Below, in pieces: positions 51,295 through 61,265 of a DNA stretch of 64,000 nucleotides. The position numbers and the translations under genes are program-made. Position 1 is the stretch's first letter; the number at the start of each line of letters is the position of its first letter. Location: positions 916,029-980,028 of the forward strand of contig CAVTBT010000005.1 in assembly GCA_963733065.1 (NCBI GenBank). The letters are read 5' to 3'. The notes below the pieces were generated by a model that saw nothing but the letters and a program-made list of their open reading frames with translations, ran no database searches and had not been told where the DNA came from. This DNA is from CAVTBT01 sp963733065. GTDB lineage: Bacteria > Actinomycetota > Thermoleophilia > Gaiellales > Gaiellaceae.

Positions 51295-54051
51295 ATGGAG
51301 TTCCGCATGTTGGGACCGTTGGAGGTGGTCGGCGACGGCGGCGCGCACGTGCCGCTCGGCGGCCGGCGGCCCCGTGCGCTCCTCGCGCTGCTCCTGCTCC
51401 ACGGCAACGAGGTCGTCTCCACGGACCGGCTGATCGACGGGATCTGGGGCGACCGGCCGCCGGCCAGCGCTCAGGGTGCGCTGCAGGTGCACGTCCACGC
51501 GCTCCGCAAGGCGCTGGGGCCCGACCGAATCCTCACCCGGGCGCCCGGCTACCTGCTTCGTGTCGGCTCCGACGAGCTCGATCAGCGGCGCTTCGAGCGG
51601 CTGGTCGCCGAGGGCGATCTGCGCGGTGCGCTCGCCCTCTGGCGTGGCCCCGCCCTCGCGGACGTGGCTGACGAGCCGTTCGCGCAGGCGGAGGCGGCGC
51701 GCCTCGACGAGGCCCGCCTCGCGGCGCTCGAAGCGCGCATCGCGGCCGACCTGGAGTCCGGCAACGATGCCGGAGTCATCGGCGAGCTCGACGCCCTCGT
51801 CGCCGCGCATCCACATCGCGAGCGGCTGCAGGCCCATCGCATGCTCGCCCTCTACCGCGCCGGTCGTCAGGCCGACGCGCTGGCGGCCTACCGGGACGCG
51901 CGACGCGCCCTCGACGAGCTGGGCATCGAGCCGTCCGCAGAGCTGCGCGCGCTCGAGCGCCGGATCCTCGAGCAGGACCCGCTTCTGGCCCCGGCGGGCC
52001 GAGTGCACGAGCCGTCGGGGCCACCGTCGGTGCTCCTGGGACGCGATCTCGACGTGACGACGATCGTCGCCCTGCTGGGGCGGACGGAGAGGGGCCCGGT
52101 CACGATCGTCGGGCCGGGCGGCGTCGGTAAGACCGCGCTCGCGCGGGAGGTGGCGCGCGAGCTCGGTGTATCCGCCTTCGTCGAGCTGGCCTCGGTCGAG
52201 GATCCCGCAGCTGTAGCGAGCGCCATCGTCCGGGAGCTGGGGCTCGACGAGGATCCGGCCCGCCCACCGCTCGATGTCGTCGTGGATGGGCTGAACGACG
52301 ACCCGCGGACGCTGGTGCTCGACAACCTCGAGCATCTGGACACCGCGCCGGCGCTCGTCGAGGAGCTGCTCGAACGCGTGTCGGGGCTGCGGGTCGTGGC
52401 CACGAGCCGGAAGGCGCTCCGGATCGCCGGCGAGCGCGAGTACCGGCTGAGGCCGCTGGAGATCCCGGCCGCCGGTGCCACGTCCGTCGACGCGCTCGCC
52501 GGGATCCCGTCGATCGAGCTCTACGTCGCCCGCGCCCGCCGGCTGCTGCCGGCGTTCGCGCTCACCGAGGCCAACGCCCCTGCCGTCGCGAGGATCTGCC
52601 GGCTCGTCGACGGCCTGCCGCTCGGCGTCGAGCTCGCGGCCGCCCGCATCCTCGTCCTCGGGCCGGAGCAGACCGCGGAGCGGCTGGGCGAGGGCATCGC
52701 GCTACTGCGCCGGTCGGCGCCGGGCGTGCCGGAGCGCCAGCAGTCGGTGCGGGCGGCGATCGACTGGAGCTACCGGCTCCTCGAGGAGGATCGACGCCGT
52801 TGCTTCCGCGCGCTCGGAGTCCTCGCCGGGGGCGGGACGCTCGACCTCGTCGAGGCGGTTTGCGCCGGCACCGACGTCGACGCCTCGGACGTCGTCGAGG
52901 AGCTGCTCGATGCCAGCCTGCTCGAGCACGAGGCGGACGCCGACGGCGAGCCGCGCTTCTCGATGCTCCAGCCGATCCGCGAGTTCGCGCTCGAGCTGCT
53001 CGCAGCCCACGGCGAGGCGGACGTGGTTCGCGACCGGCACCTCGCACACCTCCTGACCGTCGCGACTGCGGCCGACCGGGCGAGGCGGACGGACGTCGTC
53101 GCCTACCCCAGACTCCGCTTCCGGCGTGACCTCGACAACCTCCGCGCTGCGCTCGACCACGCCGAGCGCAGCGGCGAACGCGAGGACTTGCAGCGGCTCA
53201 CGGTTGCGCTCGCGATCTACTGGACGCTCGACGAACTCGTCGACGAGGGCCTCCGGTGGTTCGAACGCGCCCAGGCCGCGGGCACGACCGGTGATCCCGA
53301 GCTCCGGTTCCACGTCGTCAACGGCCTGGCGGTGTTCGCGTATCTCAAGGGGGACATCGCGCGGGCACTCGAGCAGAACGAGTCGGCGCTCGAGGTGACG
53401 TCCGCGGCCCAGATTCCGAGCGGCGACCTCGGGCGGGCGCTGCGGCTGCGATCTTCGATCGCGAACGCCGCCGGGCGGCCCGACGAGGCACTCGCTGCCC
53501 TCGAGCGCGCGATCCCGCTGCTCGAGCAGGCCGGCGACGCGGCCAGCGCCGGCCGGTCGTTGATCGCGCTCGCCGAAGCCCACCGCAAGCGGGGTGAGTT
53601 CCCTCAGGCGGTGGCTGCGGCCCAACGGGGCGCCGCGGTACTGGGTGCGATCGGCGACGACGAGGGCAGGGGGTTCTGCCTGCTCGTGGCCGGCGCGGCG
53701 CAGGTGAGCGCGGGGGAGTACCGCCCGGCGTTCGAATCGATCAGGGTGGCGCTGCCGGTGGCCGCCGCGGCGGCCGACGTGACCACGGTCGAGTCGTGCA
53801 TCCTCATCCGCGCCCGCATCGCCGCCGGGCTCGGCGAGCTCGAGCTCGCCGCGAAGCTGGTCGGGTTCGCCGAGGCCGCGTATGCCGGTCGCGGCGAGGA
53901 CCGCTGGGAGATCGAGCGCGAGTACTGGGAGCCGACGTTCGACACCGTTCGGGACGGACTCGGCAAGGACGAGCTTCGGCGCCTCACCCTCGAGGGAGCC
54001 GGCATGGGTCTCGACGTGGCCGCGTCGCTCGCGTCGGAGGCCGCTACCTAG
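51295..54051 (+). CDS. AfsR/DnrI-like transcriptional regulator (BTAD, STAND ATPase, TPR)
   Basis: 918 aa. Residues 1-90: OmpR-like winged helix (FRMLGPLEVVGDGGAHVPLG; GALQVHVHALRKALGP). 95-240: bacterial transcriptional activation domain (DQRRFERLVAEGDLRGALAL; YRAGRQADALAAYRDARRAL). From about 265: NB-ARC-type ATPase with Walker A VGPGGVGKTALAREVARELG, Walker B RTLVLDNLEHLD and sensor VVATSRKALRIAG. About 600-900: TPR-like helices. Typical AfsR/EmbR-class switch protein that activates nearby genes when ATP-bound. ATG 51295. Candidate targets are the divergent cupin/membrane-protein genes. Confidence 0.94.
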   Translation: MEFRMLGPLEVVGDGGAHVPLGGRRPRALLALLLLHGNEVVSTDRLIDGIWGDRPPASAQGALQVHVHALRKALGPDRILTRAPGYLLRVGSDELDQRRFERLVAEGDLRGALALWRGPALADVADEPFAQAEAARLDEARLAALEARIAADLESGNDAGVIGELDALVAAHPHRERLQAHRMLALYRAGRQADALAAYRDARRALDELGIEPSAELRALERRILEQDPLLAPAGRVHEPSGPPSVLLGRDLDVTTIVALLGRTERGPVTIVGPGGVGKTALAREVARELGVSAFVELASVEDPAAVASAIVRELGLDEDPARPPLDVVVDGLNDDPRTLVLDNLEHLDTAPALVEELLERVSGLRVVATSRKALRIAGEREYRLRPLEIPAAGATSVDALAGIPSIELYVARARRLLPAFALTEANAPAVARICRLVDGLPLGVELAAARILVLGPEQTAERLGEGIALLRRSAPGVPERQQSVRAAIDWSYRLLEEDRRRCFRALGVLAGGGTLDLVEAVCAGTDVDASDVVEELLDASLLEHEADADGEPRFSMLQPIREFALELLAAHGEADVVRDRHLAHLLTVATAADRARRTDVVAYPRLRFRRDLDNLRAALDHAERSGEREDLQRLTVALAIYWTLDELVDEGLRWFERAQAAGTTGDPELRFHVVNGLAVFAYLKGDIARALEQNESALEVTSAAQIPSGDLGRALRLRSSIANAAGRPDEALAALERAIPLLEQAGDAASAGRSLIALAEAHRKRGEFPQAVAAAQRGAAVLGAIGDDEGRGFCLLVAGAAQVSAGEYRPAFESIRVALPVAAAAADVTTVESCILIRARIAAGLGELELAAKLVGFAEAAYAGRGEDRWEIEREYWEPTFDTVRDGLGKDELRRLTLEGAGMGLDVAASLASEAAT

Positions 54052-54079
54052 GACGCGCAGTCCCGCACGCGGCGACGGC

Positions 54080-54116
54080 TTGCATTCTGAGATATACTCG
54101 GTATACTACTGAGTAT
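54080..54116 (+). promoter_or_regulatory. PadR-gene promoter with overlapping operator
   Basis: TTGCAT (54080-54085), 16 bases, TATACT (54102-54107): a good sigma70-type promoter. Overlying the -10 is an inverted repeat, ATACTCGGTA (54094-54103) and TACTGAGTAT (54107-54116), with one mismatch in ten and a TAC spacer. Such AT-rich dyads over the -10 are expected for a PadR repressor controlling its own operon (padR-ABC ATPase-permease). AAGGA at 54129-54133 serves as ribosome binding site for ATG 54138. Confidence 0.7.
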
Positions 54117-54137
54117 GATCACGAGGCGGAAGGACTC

Positions 54138-54719
54138 ATGAGCGTCCCTCATGCCCTCCTTGCGCTGCTGAGTGAGGGGCCGAAGTTCGGCCTGCGGCTC
54201 CAGAACGAGTTCGAGTCCAGGACCGGCGAGGTCTGGCCGCTGAACGTCGGGCAGGTCTACACGACGCTCCAGCGCCTCGAACGGGACGGGCTCGTCGAGA
54301 CCGACGACGGGGAAAGCGAACGATCGCGGAAGCGGTACCGAATCACGTCCGCCGGCGGCCGCGAGCTGGCCGACTGGCTTCGCACCCCGCCCGACCTCGT
54401 GCCTCCGCCGCGCGACGAGCTCGTGATCAAGGTGCTCGTCGCCCTTCAGGTTCCCGAGGCCGACGTTCACGAGATCCTGCAGGTCCACCGGCGGCACGTG
54501 ATCGAAATCATGCAGCGCTACACACGGGTCAAGGCTGCCGCGTCGGAGGACGACGTGGCGCTCGCGCTCGTCGCCGATGCCGAGCTCTTCCGGCTCGAAT
54601 CGATAGTCCGTTGGCTCGATGCGGCCGACGTGCGCTTGAAGCAGCGGCCGGCCGTCGCCGCCACCGCACTGGCCGACCTACCTCTCGAACCAATTCGCAC
54701 GATGGAGGTCCCGCAATGA
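54138..54719 (+). CDS. PadR-family transcriptional regulator
   Basis: 193 aa. The N-terminal winged helix is standard: HALLALLSEGPKFGLRLQNE, VWPLNVGQVYTTLQRLERDG, RKRYRITSAGGRELADWLRT. The C-terminal half is a helical dimerisation domain (Vir_act_alpha_C-like; EADVHEILQVHRRHVIEIMQ). Ligand-responsive repressor, most likely of the transporter genes it overlaps downstream (ATGA at 54716-54719) and of itself via the dyad at 54094-54116. Confidence 0.93.
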   Translation: MSVPHALLALLSEGPKFGLRLQNEFESRTGEVWPLNVGQVYTTLQRLERDGLVETDDGESERSRKRYRITSAGGRELADWLRTPPDLVPPPRDELVIKVLVALQVPEADVHEILQVHRRHVIEIMQRYTRVKAAASEDDVALALVADAELFRLESIVRWLDAADVRLKQRPAVAATALADLPLEPIRTMEVPQ

Positions 54720-55441
54720 CCGCCGCACTCGAACTGCGCCAGGTAACGAAGATCTACGGTTCAGGGGCGACCGAGGTGCGCGCCCTCATCGAGGTCGACC
54801 TTTCGGTCGAACGCGGCGAGCTGGTGGCGATCATGGGGCCGAGCGGCTCGGGCAAGAGCACGCTCTTGACGATCGCCGGCAGTCTCGAGGTGCCGACGAG
54901 CGGCCAGGTGGTCGTCGAGGGCACCGATCTTTCGACGGCCTCGCGCAACGACCAGGCAAGGATGCGGCGCCGGTCGATCGGCTACGTCTTCCAGGACTTC
55001 AACTTGCTTCCGGGGCTGACGGCGGTCGAGAACGTCACGCTTCCTCTGGAACTCGACGGTGTCGGTGCGAAGGCCGCACGTGCCGCGGGGCTGGAGGCCA
55101 TGGAGGAGCTGGGCGTGTCCGACCAGGCGGCAAGTTTCCCGGACGAGCTGTCTGGCGGCGAACGCCAGCGGGTTGCAATCGCCCGGGCGATCGTCGGCGA
55201 GCGCGGGTTGCTGCTCGCCGACGAGCCGACCGGCGCTCTCGACTCGGTGAACGGCGAGGCGGTCATGCGCTTGCTGCGGGCAGCCACGAAGCGGGGCGTT
55301 GCGGGTGTCGTCGTGACCCACGAGGCGCAACTAGCCTCGTGGGCCGACCGTGTCGTCTTCCTGCGCGATGGCCATGTCGTCGATCAGACGGTCGCACCGC
55401 CAGGCCCGGAGTCGCTCCTCGCGGCCGGCGACCGGCGATGA
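54716..55441 (+). CDS. ABC transporter ATPase, LolD/MacB type
   Basis: 241 aa. Walker A AIMGPSGSGKSTLLTIAGSL, Q-loop YVFQDFNLLPGLTAVENVTL, signature DELSGGERQRVAIARAIVGE, Walker B LLLADEPTGALDSVNGEAV, switch VVVTHEAQLA. Partner of the FtsX-type permease that follows with a 4-base overlap (ATGA at 55438-55441). Mechanotransmission or efflux of drug- or lipid-like molecules is typical of PadR-linked systems of this kind. Confidence 0.94.
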   Translation: MTAALELRQVTKIYGSGATEVRALIEVDLSVERGELVAIMGPSGSGKSTLLTIAGSLEVPTSGQVVVEGTDLSTASRNDQARMRRRSIGYVFQDFNLLPGLTAVENVTLPLELDGVGAKAARAAGLEAMEELGVSDQAASFPDELSGGERQRVAIARAIVGERGLLLADEPTGALDSVNGEAVMRLLRAATKRGVAGVVVTHEAQLASWADRVVFLRDGHVVDQTVAPPGPESLLAAGDRR

Positions 55442-57937
55442 CGACGCTCGCGAGCCGCTCGGCGTTGCGAGGACCGCGCAGAGGCCCATTCGCCGCGCGC
55501 CGTCCTGTGATCCGCTGGGCGTGGCGGATGTTCCGTCGTGAGTGGCGTCAGCAGATCCTGGTGATCGCTCTGCTCACCGTTGCGGTCGCGGCCGCGGTCG
55601 GCAGCGTTACGGTCGCCTACAACTCGGGACCCCTGGACTACGCGGAGTTCGGCTCGGGGAATGCCCTCTTCGAGCTGGACGCCGCCGATCCGGGCAAGCT
55701 GGAGGCAACTCTCGCTGCCGCGGAGGAACGGTTCGGGACGACCGACGTCATCGGCCACCGCTCGCTGCGCGTCCCGGGCGGGGTCGACACGGTGGAGTTC
55801 CGGGCCCAGGACCCTCTCGGACCGTATGCACGGCTTTCGCTCCGCCGAGGCAGCTACCCGGAGGGTCCCGGCCAGGTCGCCCTCACCGATGGAGCCGCGA
55901 CGATCCTCGGACTGGAGATCGGAAAGTCGCTCGCCCTCGACGGCCGTCGCCGAACCGTCGTCGGCATCGTCGAGAACCCACGTGAGCTGAGCGACGAGTT
56001 CGCCCTCGTCTCACCCTCGTCGGCCGGAGCACCGGATACCGTCACGGTCCTGGTCAACGCGGACAACGCGGATTTCCGCCCGTTCGTGGACGCGCCGGCC
56101 GACCAGTCCGCGCTGGTGCGGTTCCAGCTTCGAGGCCACTACGAGCCGGCACCCGAGCTGGCAATGTTCTCGGTGGCCACCGTCTTCATGTTCCTGGCTT
56201 CGCTCGTTGCCACGGCAGGCTTCGCCGTCATCGCGCAGCAGACGGCTCCGCCACCTCGGCATGCTCGCTGCGATCGGCGCGACCGAGAAGCATGTTCGAC
56301 TCGTATTGCTCACGAACGGCGCCGTCGTCGGCGTGTTCGGCGCACTGATCGGAACCGTCGCGGGCCTCGCACTCTGGTTCACGGTCGCGCCGGCGCTCGA
56401 GCCGGCGCTCGACTATCGCCTCGACCGACGCAGCGTGCCCTGGGCGCTGTTCGCCATGACTTCCGTCGTCGCCGTCCTCGCAGCGATCGCCGCCGCCTGG
56501 TGGCCGGGGCGAGCCGTCGCCCGCGTGCCCGTCGCGCGCGCCCTCTCGGCACGGCCGCCGAGACCGAAGCCCGCGCACCACTCGGCAATCGTCGCCGCGG
56601 TGTTGATCGCGGCGGGAATCGTGGCTCTCGCGCTGTCGAATCGAAACAGCGGGTCGCTCATCGTGGCCGGGATCGTGGCGACGATCCTCGGGACGCTGCT
56701 CCTGGGCCCATTGGCGATTCGCCTCGTCTCCAGAGCGGCCGGGCGCGCGCCGATCGCCGTGCGGCTGGCGCTGCGAGACCTGGCCCGCTACCAGGGCCGC
56801 TCCGGGGCGGCACTCGCGGCCATCACCCTGGCCCTCGGCATCGCCGCGACGGTCGTCATCGTCACCGCCGCCGAGGAGAACAAGGCAGCGGGCCGGGCGC
56901 CCAACCTGTCGAACCGGCAGATCCGCGTGTACACCGGTCCAGTCAGCGATCCGGGCGCGATCCCGATCCAGACGCCCGCGGAGCTCGACCGGATGGCGGC
57001 CCGTGTTCAGCAGCTCGCGGCCGATCTCGACGGTGCGACCGTCACTCCGCTCCGAAGCGCCTTGGAGCCAAGCGAGAAGTCTCAAGGCTTCGAGGGTGTC
57101 CGCGTCCGGTTCGCGGCCGGTCTCAGACGGCAGGTCGGCCAGAGCTTCCACCCCGGCGGGTACCTCTACGTTGCCACGCCTGCGCTGCTCAGGCACCTCG
57201 GGATCGACCCCGCGGCTGTCGATCCTCGCACCGACTTCCTGGCCGACCCGAGCGTCCCGACCGACGAGCTCGTCATTCCCGTTCTCGAGCCGACGGCGGA
57301 GGACAGAGTCGAGGTGCTGCGCGTCACGAACGTCCAGAGGATCGACAGCAGGGAGTACCTCGGCGGTACCACCGAAGATGGCGTGCCGGCCTCGTTCATC
57401 ACGCTCGACGGTCTTCGCCGCCACGGCTGGAGCCAGATCCCGTCCGGCTGGCTCGTCGAGTCCAACCGGCCTCTGACGAGCGAGCAGATCGCCGGTGCCC
57501 GCGACTTCGCGGCCACCGGTGGCCTGACGATCGAGGTACAGCGCGAGACCACGTCCTTCAGGACACCGATCGCCATTGCAACCGCCGCCGGCGCCCTCCT
57601 CGCGCTCACGATCCTCGCCATGACCGTGGGGCTGATCCGCAGCGAGAGCGCCGGCGATCTCCGCACCCTCACGGCGACCGGAGCAACGAGCAGGATCCGG
57701 CGATCGCTGACGGCCGCCACGGCCGGCGCGCTCGCCCTCCTGGGCGCGCTCCTCGGCGTCGCCGGCGCGTATCTGGCGCTCGCTGCGACGTACTACGACA
57801 ACCTCGGCTACCTCGGTCGAATCCCGGTGCTCCCACTCGTCCTCATCGTCGTCGGCGTGCCGCTGACGGCTGCCGCCGCCGGCTGGCTCCTCGCCGGCCG
57901 CCAGCCGCCGGCGATCGCCCGGCCGGCAATCGAATAA
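55438..57937 (+). CDS. FtsX/MacB-like ABC transporter permease (needs +1 shift)
   Basis: Frame one from ATG 55438: helix QQILVIALLTVAVAAAVGSV, a periplasmic domain (DYAEFGSGNALFELDAADPG) and the first FtsX helix (MFLASLVATAGFAVIAQQ). One base further on, from 56243, the frame continues RLRHLGMLAAIGATEKHVRL, the conserved FtsX loop, through more helices, a second core domain and final helices to 57937. Skipping A56242 gives about 832 aa with two FtsX modules. As sequenced the protein stops making sense after residue 268. Pseudogene or base error. Confidence 0.82.
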
Positions 57938-58055
57938 CCAACGTGCATCGGGCTCAGGCGCGACGCCCGACTCCCGCCCGGCGTAAGGCCCGACCGATGA
58001 GTCACGGGGCGCGAGTCGGTCATAGTCCGCGACAGCAACCCAGGAGGAGTCGCGC

Positions 58056-58622
58056 ATGGGCACGTTGGTGGTGACCGAGTTCGTCTCGCTCGACGGTGTG
58101 ATGGAGTCGCCCGGCGGCGAGGACTTCAAGTACCCCGGCTGGAGCTTCGACTTCGATCGGGGCGAGGACGGCAACCAGTTCAAGCTTCAGGAGACGCTCG
58201 AGACCGAGGCGCTCTTGATCGGACGGAGGACCTACGAGAGCTTCGCCGGTGCCTGGCCCTCGCGGGAGGGAGAGTTCGCCGACAAGTTCAACACCATGCC
58301 CAAGTACGTCGTCTCGTCGACCCTCGAGGACCCGCAGTGGAACAACACGACGGTGCTCGACGGCGACGCCGTGGAGGAGGCCTCGCGTCTCAAGCAGCAG
58401 ATCGACGGGATCGTTCAGGTTCCGGGGAGCCTCCGACTCGTGCAGGCGCTGATGGAGAACGACCTCGTCGACGAGCTGCATCTGATGGTCTTCCCTGTCG
58501 TCCTCGGCACGGGACGGCGCCTGTTCGGTGAGGCCAGCGAGAAGACGAACTGGCGGCTCACCGAGTCGAAGCCGGTCGGCCCGGACGGCGTGCTGGTGCT
58601 GATCTACGAGCGGCGCAGGTAG
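58056..58622 (+). CDS. RibD C-terminal-like (dihydrofolate reductase fold) protein
   Basis: 188 aa. VVTEFVSLDGVMESPGGED is the opening of the DHFR/RibD_C family; ALLIGRRTYESFAGAWPSR gives the G-R-x-T-Y block, and PGSLRLVQALMENDLVDELH and FPVVLGTGRRLFGE the C-terminal motifs. NADPH-dependent reductase of unknown substrate; F420-using relatives exist in other folds, so F420 cannot be assumed. ATG 58056 with AGGAGGAG upstream. Confidence 0.88.
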   Translation: MGTLVVTEFVSLDGVMESPGGEDFKYPGWSFDFDRGEDGNQFKLQETLETEALLIGRRTYESFAGAWPSREGEFADKFNTMPKYVVSSTLEDPQWNNTTVLDGDAVEEASRLKQQIDGIVQVPGSLRLVQALMENDLVDELHLMVFPVVLGTGRRLFGEASEKTNWRLTESKPVGPDGVLVLIYERRR

Positions 58623-58712
58623 CCCCAGGGCGGTGAGGGCTCGATGTTCTGAGCGGCCACGAAGGCGCTCTGTCTGCTTTCGTTCCCAGGTCCTCGAAGG
58701 AAGGAGATCGAC

Positions 58713-59096
58713 ATGTTGGGAGGCAAGGACGCCGCGGCAACGCTCGCAGTTCGCGACCTGCCGAGGGCGCGCGACTTCTACGAGAGAACGCTCGGGCTCG
58801 AGCCGCTCCAGGACGACATGGGATCTGTCCTGTACAAGAGCGGCAGCTCGATGCTGCTCGTCTATCCCTCGGAGTACGCCGGCACGAACAAGGCAACCGC
58901 GGCCACGTGGGCGGTCGGCGACGACTTCGAGGCGATCGTCCAAGACCTCACGGCGAAGGGCGTCTCATTCGAGCACTACGACGACTTGCCCGATACCACG
59001 CGCGAGGGTGACGTGCACGTCATGGGAGGCATCAAGGGCGTGTGGATCAAGGATCCCGATGGCAACATCCTCAGCCTCATCAACATGGCGATGTAA
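58713..59096 (+). CDS. VOC (glyoxalase/dioxygenase-like) family protein
   Basis: 127 aa. TLAVRDLPRARDFYERTLGL is the typical VOC first unit and VWIKDPDGNILSLINMAM the last strand; MGSVLYKSGSSMLLVYPSEY lies between. Several usual metal ligands are not obvious (Val and Leu in place of the first His), so it may bind a ligand without catalysis. ATG 58713 with GAAGGAAGGAGA upstream. Possibly co-transcribed with the RibD-like gene 90 bases before. Confidence 0.87.
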   Translation: MLGGKDAAATLAVRDLPRARDFYERTLGLEPLQDDMGSVLYKSGSSMLLVYPSEYAGTNKATAATWAVGDDFEAIVQDLTAKGVSFEHYDDLPDTTREGDVHVMGGIKGVWIKDPDGNILSLINMAM

Positions 59097-59203
59097 GTGC
59101 GGCTCGATTCGTGATCGTGTCGCGGAGGGCAGTGCCGTAATGCACGGGTGATGAACGGCTCATTTGTGACGGAGGCCGGCACCGCGCCAAGTCCGCGTTT
59201 GGA

Positions 59204-60274
59204 CTACGGGTACGGGCTCCAGCGCATCGAGGCGGCGATTGCTGCGGCCGCGAGGAGGGCGCCGAGTGCTGCGAGGAGCCAGGTGATCTCGGTGAGTTGC
59301 TTCTGGGTTGCGACGTCTTTGGGGAGATCGGCGAAGACTTCCCGTAGCTGATCGGCGTCCTCGGCGTTGTGGAAGGTGCCTCCGGTCTGCTTGGCGACTG
59401 CCTGGAGGGTTGGTAGGTCTGCGCGGCCCCGGAACCCGCCTGGGCCGCCGAACCCGCCGCCGAACCCGCCTCCGCCTCCGCCGAAGACGCGACCGCCGAG
59501 TTGGGCTCGTGTACAGGAACGCGCGGCGGGATTTTCCGTTCCGAAGCCGATCGTGAACACGCGAACGCCCCGCTCGACCGCGTACGGCACGGCGTCGAGC
59601 GGCTCGATCCCTCGGTTGCTCGCACCGTCGGTCAGGAGCACGACGATGTCCGGCACGTAGCCGCCGGCGCCGGGCGCCGCCGCCGTCGGCGGGGGCCCAT
59701 CCTCCGGAGCGTCGCCGACCGGTGGGACATTCGGGTTCGTCTCGGCGATGGCGTCGATCCCCTTCAGCATCGCCGAGCCGATGGCGGTGCCGCGCCCGGT
59801 CGTGAGGGAATCGATCGCGTCGACGAGCGCCTTGCGGTCGGTCGTCGGCGGAACGCCCAACTCCGCGAAGCCGGAGAAGACGACGAGTGCCATCCGTACG
59901 TCCTTCGGCTGGTCCTCGACGAACTCGCGAGCGGCGGCCTGCGCAACGGTTAGCCGGTTCGGCTTGACGTCGGTCGCGCACATCGACCCCGAGACGTCCA
60001 TTGCGAGGATGACCGACGTACGCGCGTACGGGACGCTGCGTTCCAGGTGTGGGCGAGCGGCGGCGAACGCGAGAGCGACGAGGCTCGCCAGCAGCAGGGC
60101 GACGGGAAGATGCCGCTGCCACCGGTTGCGTCGCGGCAGCACCGAGCGCAGCAAGGCGACGCTCGAGTAGCGAACGGCCTGCTTCCGCCGCCGGCGCAGC
60201 AGCCACCAGTACGCACCGAGGAGGGCGGGCGCAACGACCAGCGAAAGCAGCGCGAGCGGCCAGGCAAACGACAA
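59204..60274 (-). CDS. VWA-domain membrane protein, BatA/BatB-like
   Basis: 356 aa. Two N-terminal helices (WPLALLSLVVAPALLGAYWW; LPVALLLASLVALAFAAARP), a von Willebrand A domain with MIDAS DVSGSM (about 93), the Thr in TTGRGTAIG and the Asp in VVLLTDGASNRG, then a Gly/Phe-rich loop (GGRVFGGGGGGFGGGFGGPG) and a C-terminal helix. Start TTG 60274, one base after the upstream stop, indicates translational coupling. Fifth gene of the protease-MoxR-DUF58-VWA-VWA operon. Probably a metal-dependent adhesion or scaffold protein. Confidence 0.88.
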   Translation of the reverse strand: MSFAWPLALLSLVVAPALLGAYWWLLRRRRKQAVRYSSVALLRSVLPRRNRWQRHLPVALLLASLVALAFAAARPHLERSVPYARTSVILAMDVSGSMCATDVKPNRLTVAQAAAREFVEDQPKDVRMALVVFSGFAELGVPPTTDRKALVDAIDSLTTGRGTAIGSAMLKGIDAIAETNPNVPPVGDAPEDGPPPTAAAPGAGGYVPDIVVLLTDGASNRGIEPLDAVPYAVERGVRVFTIGFGTENPAARSCTRAQLGGRVFGGGGGGFGGGFGGPGGFRGRADLPTLQAVAKQTGGTFHNAEDADQLREVFADLPKDVATQKQLTEITWLLAALGALLAAAAIAASMRWSPYP

Positions 60275-60275
60275 C

Positions 60276-61265
60276 TCAGATCACCCGCCCGAACCACGCG
60301 ATCGAGAGCACCGCGCCGAGTGCGAGGAGGAGCCCACCGGCGGCGGCGAACAGTGCGGTCACCTCACGGGGCTCGTCGACGCGCTTGAACTCGAGATCGA
60401 TCGACTCGTAGATCCCGGTCAGCGACTCGGCGTCAGCCGCCTGCTCGTAGGTGCCGTCCGTGACCTCGGCGATCTCCTGGAGCAGGCCTTCGTCGAGCGC
60501 CGTCGCGATGCTGAATCCGTCGATCTCGACGACCGTCCCCTCTGCGGTACCGACTCCGATTGCGTGAATGCGGACGCCGGCCGTCGATGCGACCTCCGCG
60601 AGCCTCAGCGGGTCGAGCTCCGACGTGTTCTCGCCGTCGGAGAGCAGCACGATCGCGGACGAGCCGAAGAAGCCGATGTCCGCGGCGCCGTCGTCGCGCT
60701 CCAGCGCCGCCTCGTCGATCGTGAGCGGCTTCCCGGCGATCGCGCCGAGCGACGTGTGGAGGCCCTGGCCGAGCGAGGTTCCCCCGCCCACCGAGAGGCG
60801 CTTGATCGCCGCGAGCACGTCCTCCTTCACATTGCTCGGCTGAAGCGTGGTGACGGCGCCGTCGCCGAACGCCACGACGCCGATCTTGATCGTTCTCGGC
60901 TGCCGCTCGACGAACGCGGTGGCCGCCTCTTTCGCCGCCTCGATCCGACTCGGCTCGAGGTCATCGGCGCGCATGCTGTTCGAGACGTCGAAGGCGAGGA
61001 TCACCGTACCCTCGCGTTCCGGCAACGCGACGCTCACGGTCGGGCGGGCCAGCGAGAAGCAGACCAACGCAAGTGCCGCCGCGAAGATCGCGAAGGGGAT
61101 GTGGCGTCGCCAGCGGAGACGCCGACTCGACGCAGTCTGCACGAGGCCTTCGGTCGCGAGCCGACCGATGCGCTCGGCGCGCAGCCGGAGCGCCCACCGG
61201 TAGGCGAGCACGAGGGCCGGGACGCACGCGAGCCACAGCAGCATCCACGGCGACCCGAGCGACAT
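60276..61265 (-). CDS. VWA-domain membrane protein, BatA-like
   Basis: 329 aa. Same layout as its neighbour: two N-terminal helices (SPWMLLWLACVPALVLAYRW), MIDAS DVSNSMRADDLEPSR, Thr in SVGGGTSLGQGLH, Asp in AIVLLSDGENTSE, and a C-terminal helix (LFAAAGGLLLALGAVLSIAW). ATG 61265 overlaps the DUF58 stop by one base (TGATG). Longer in-frame readings upstream are shadows of the DUF58 gene. Works with the MoxR ATPase in this conserved operon type. Confidence 0.9.
   Translation of the reverse strand: MSLGSPWMLLWLACVPALVLAYRWALRLRAERIGRLATEGLVQTASSRRLRWRRHIPFAIFAAALALVCFSLARPTVSVALPEREGTVILAFDVSNSMRADDLEPSRIEAAKEAATAFVERQPRTIKIGVVAFGDGAVTTLQPSNVKEDVLAAIKRLSVGGGTSLGQGLHTSLGAIAGKPLTIDEAALERDDGAADIGFFGSSAIVLLSDGENTSELDPLRLAEVASTAGVRIHAIGVGTAEGTVVEIDGFSIATALDEGLLQEIAEVTDGTYEQAADAESLTGIYESIDLEFKRVDEPREVTALFAAAGGLLLALGAVLSIAWFGRVI

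Noticed and set aside
59097..59203. tRNA-like stretch between the VOC gene and the VWA operon
   Set aside because: A short 5-bp stem (AGTCC/GGACT) exists but no cloverleaf, anticodon arm or TTCGA loop can be formed.
59400..59520. Short tandem repeat (possible CRISPR-like or satellite)
   Set aside because: The repetition is the coding sequence of the Gly/Phe-rich loop of the VWA protein, with no spacers.
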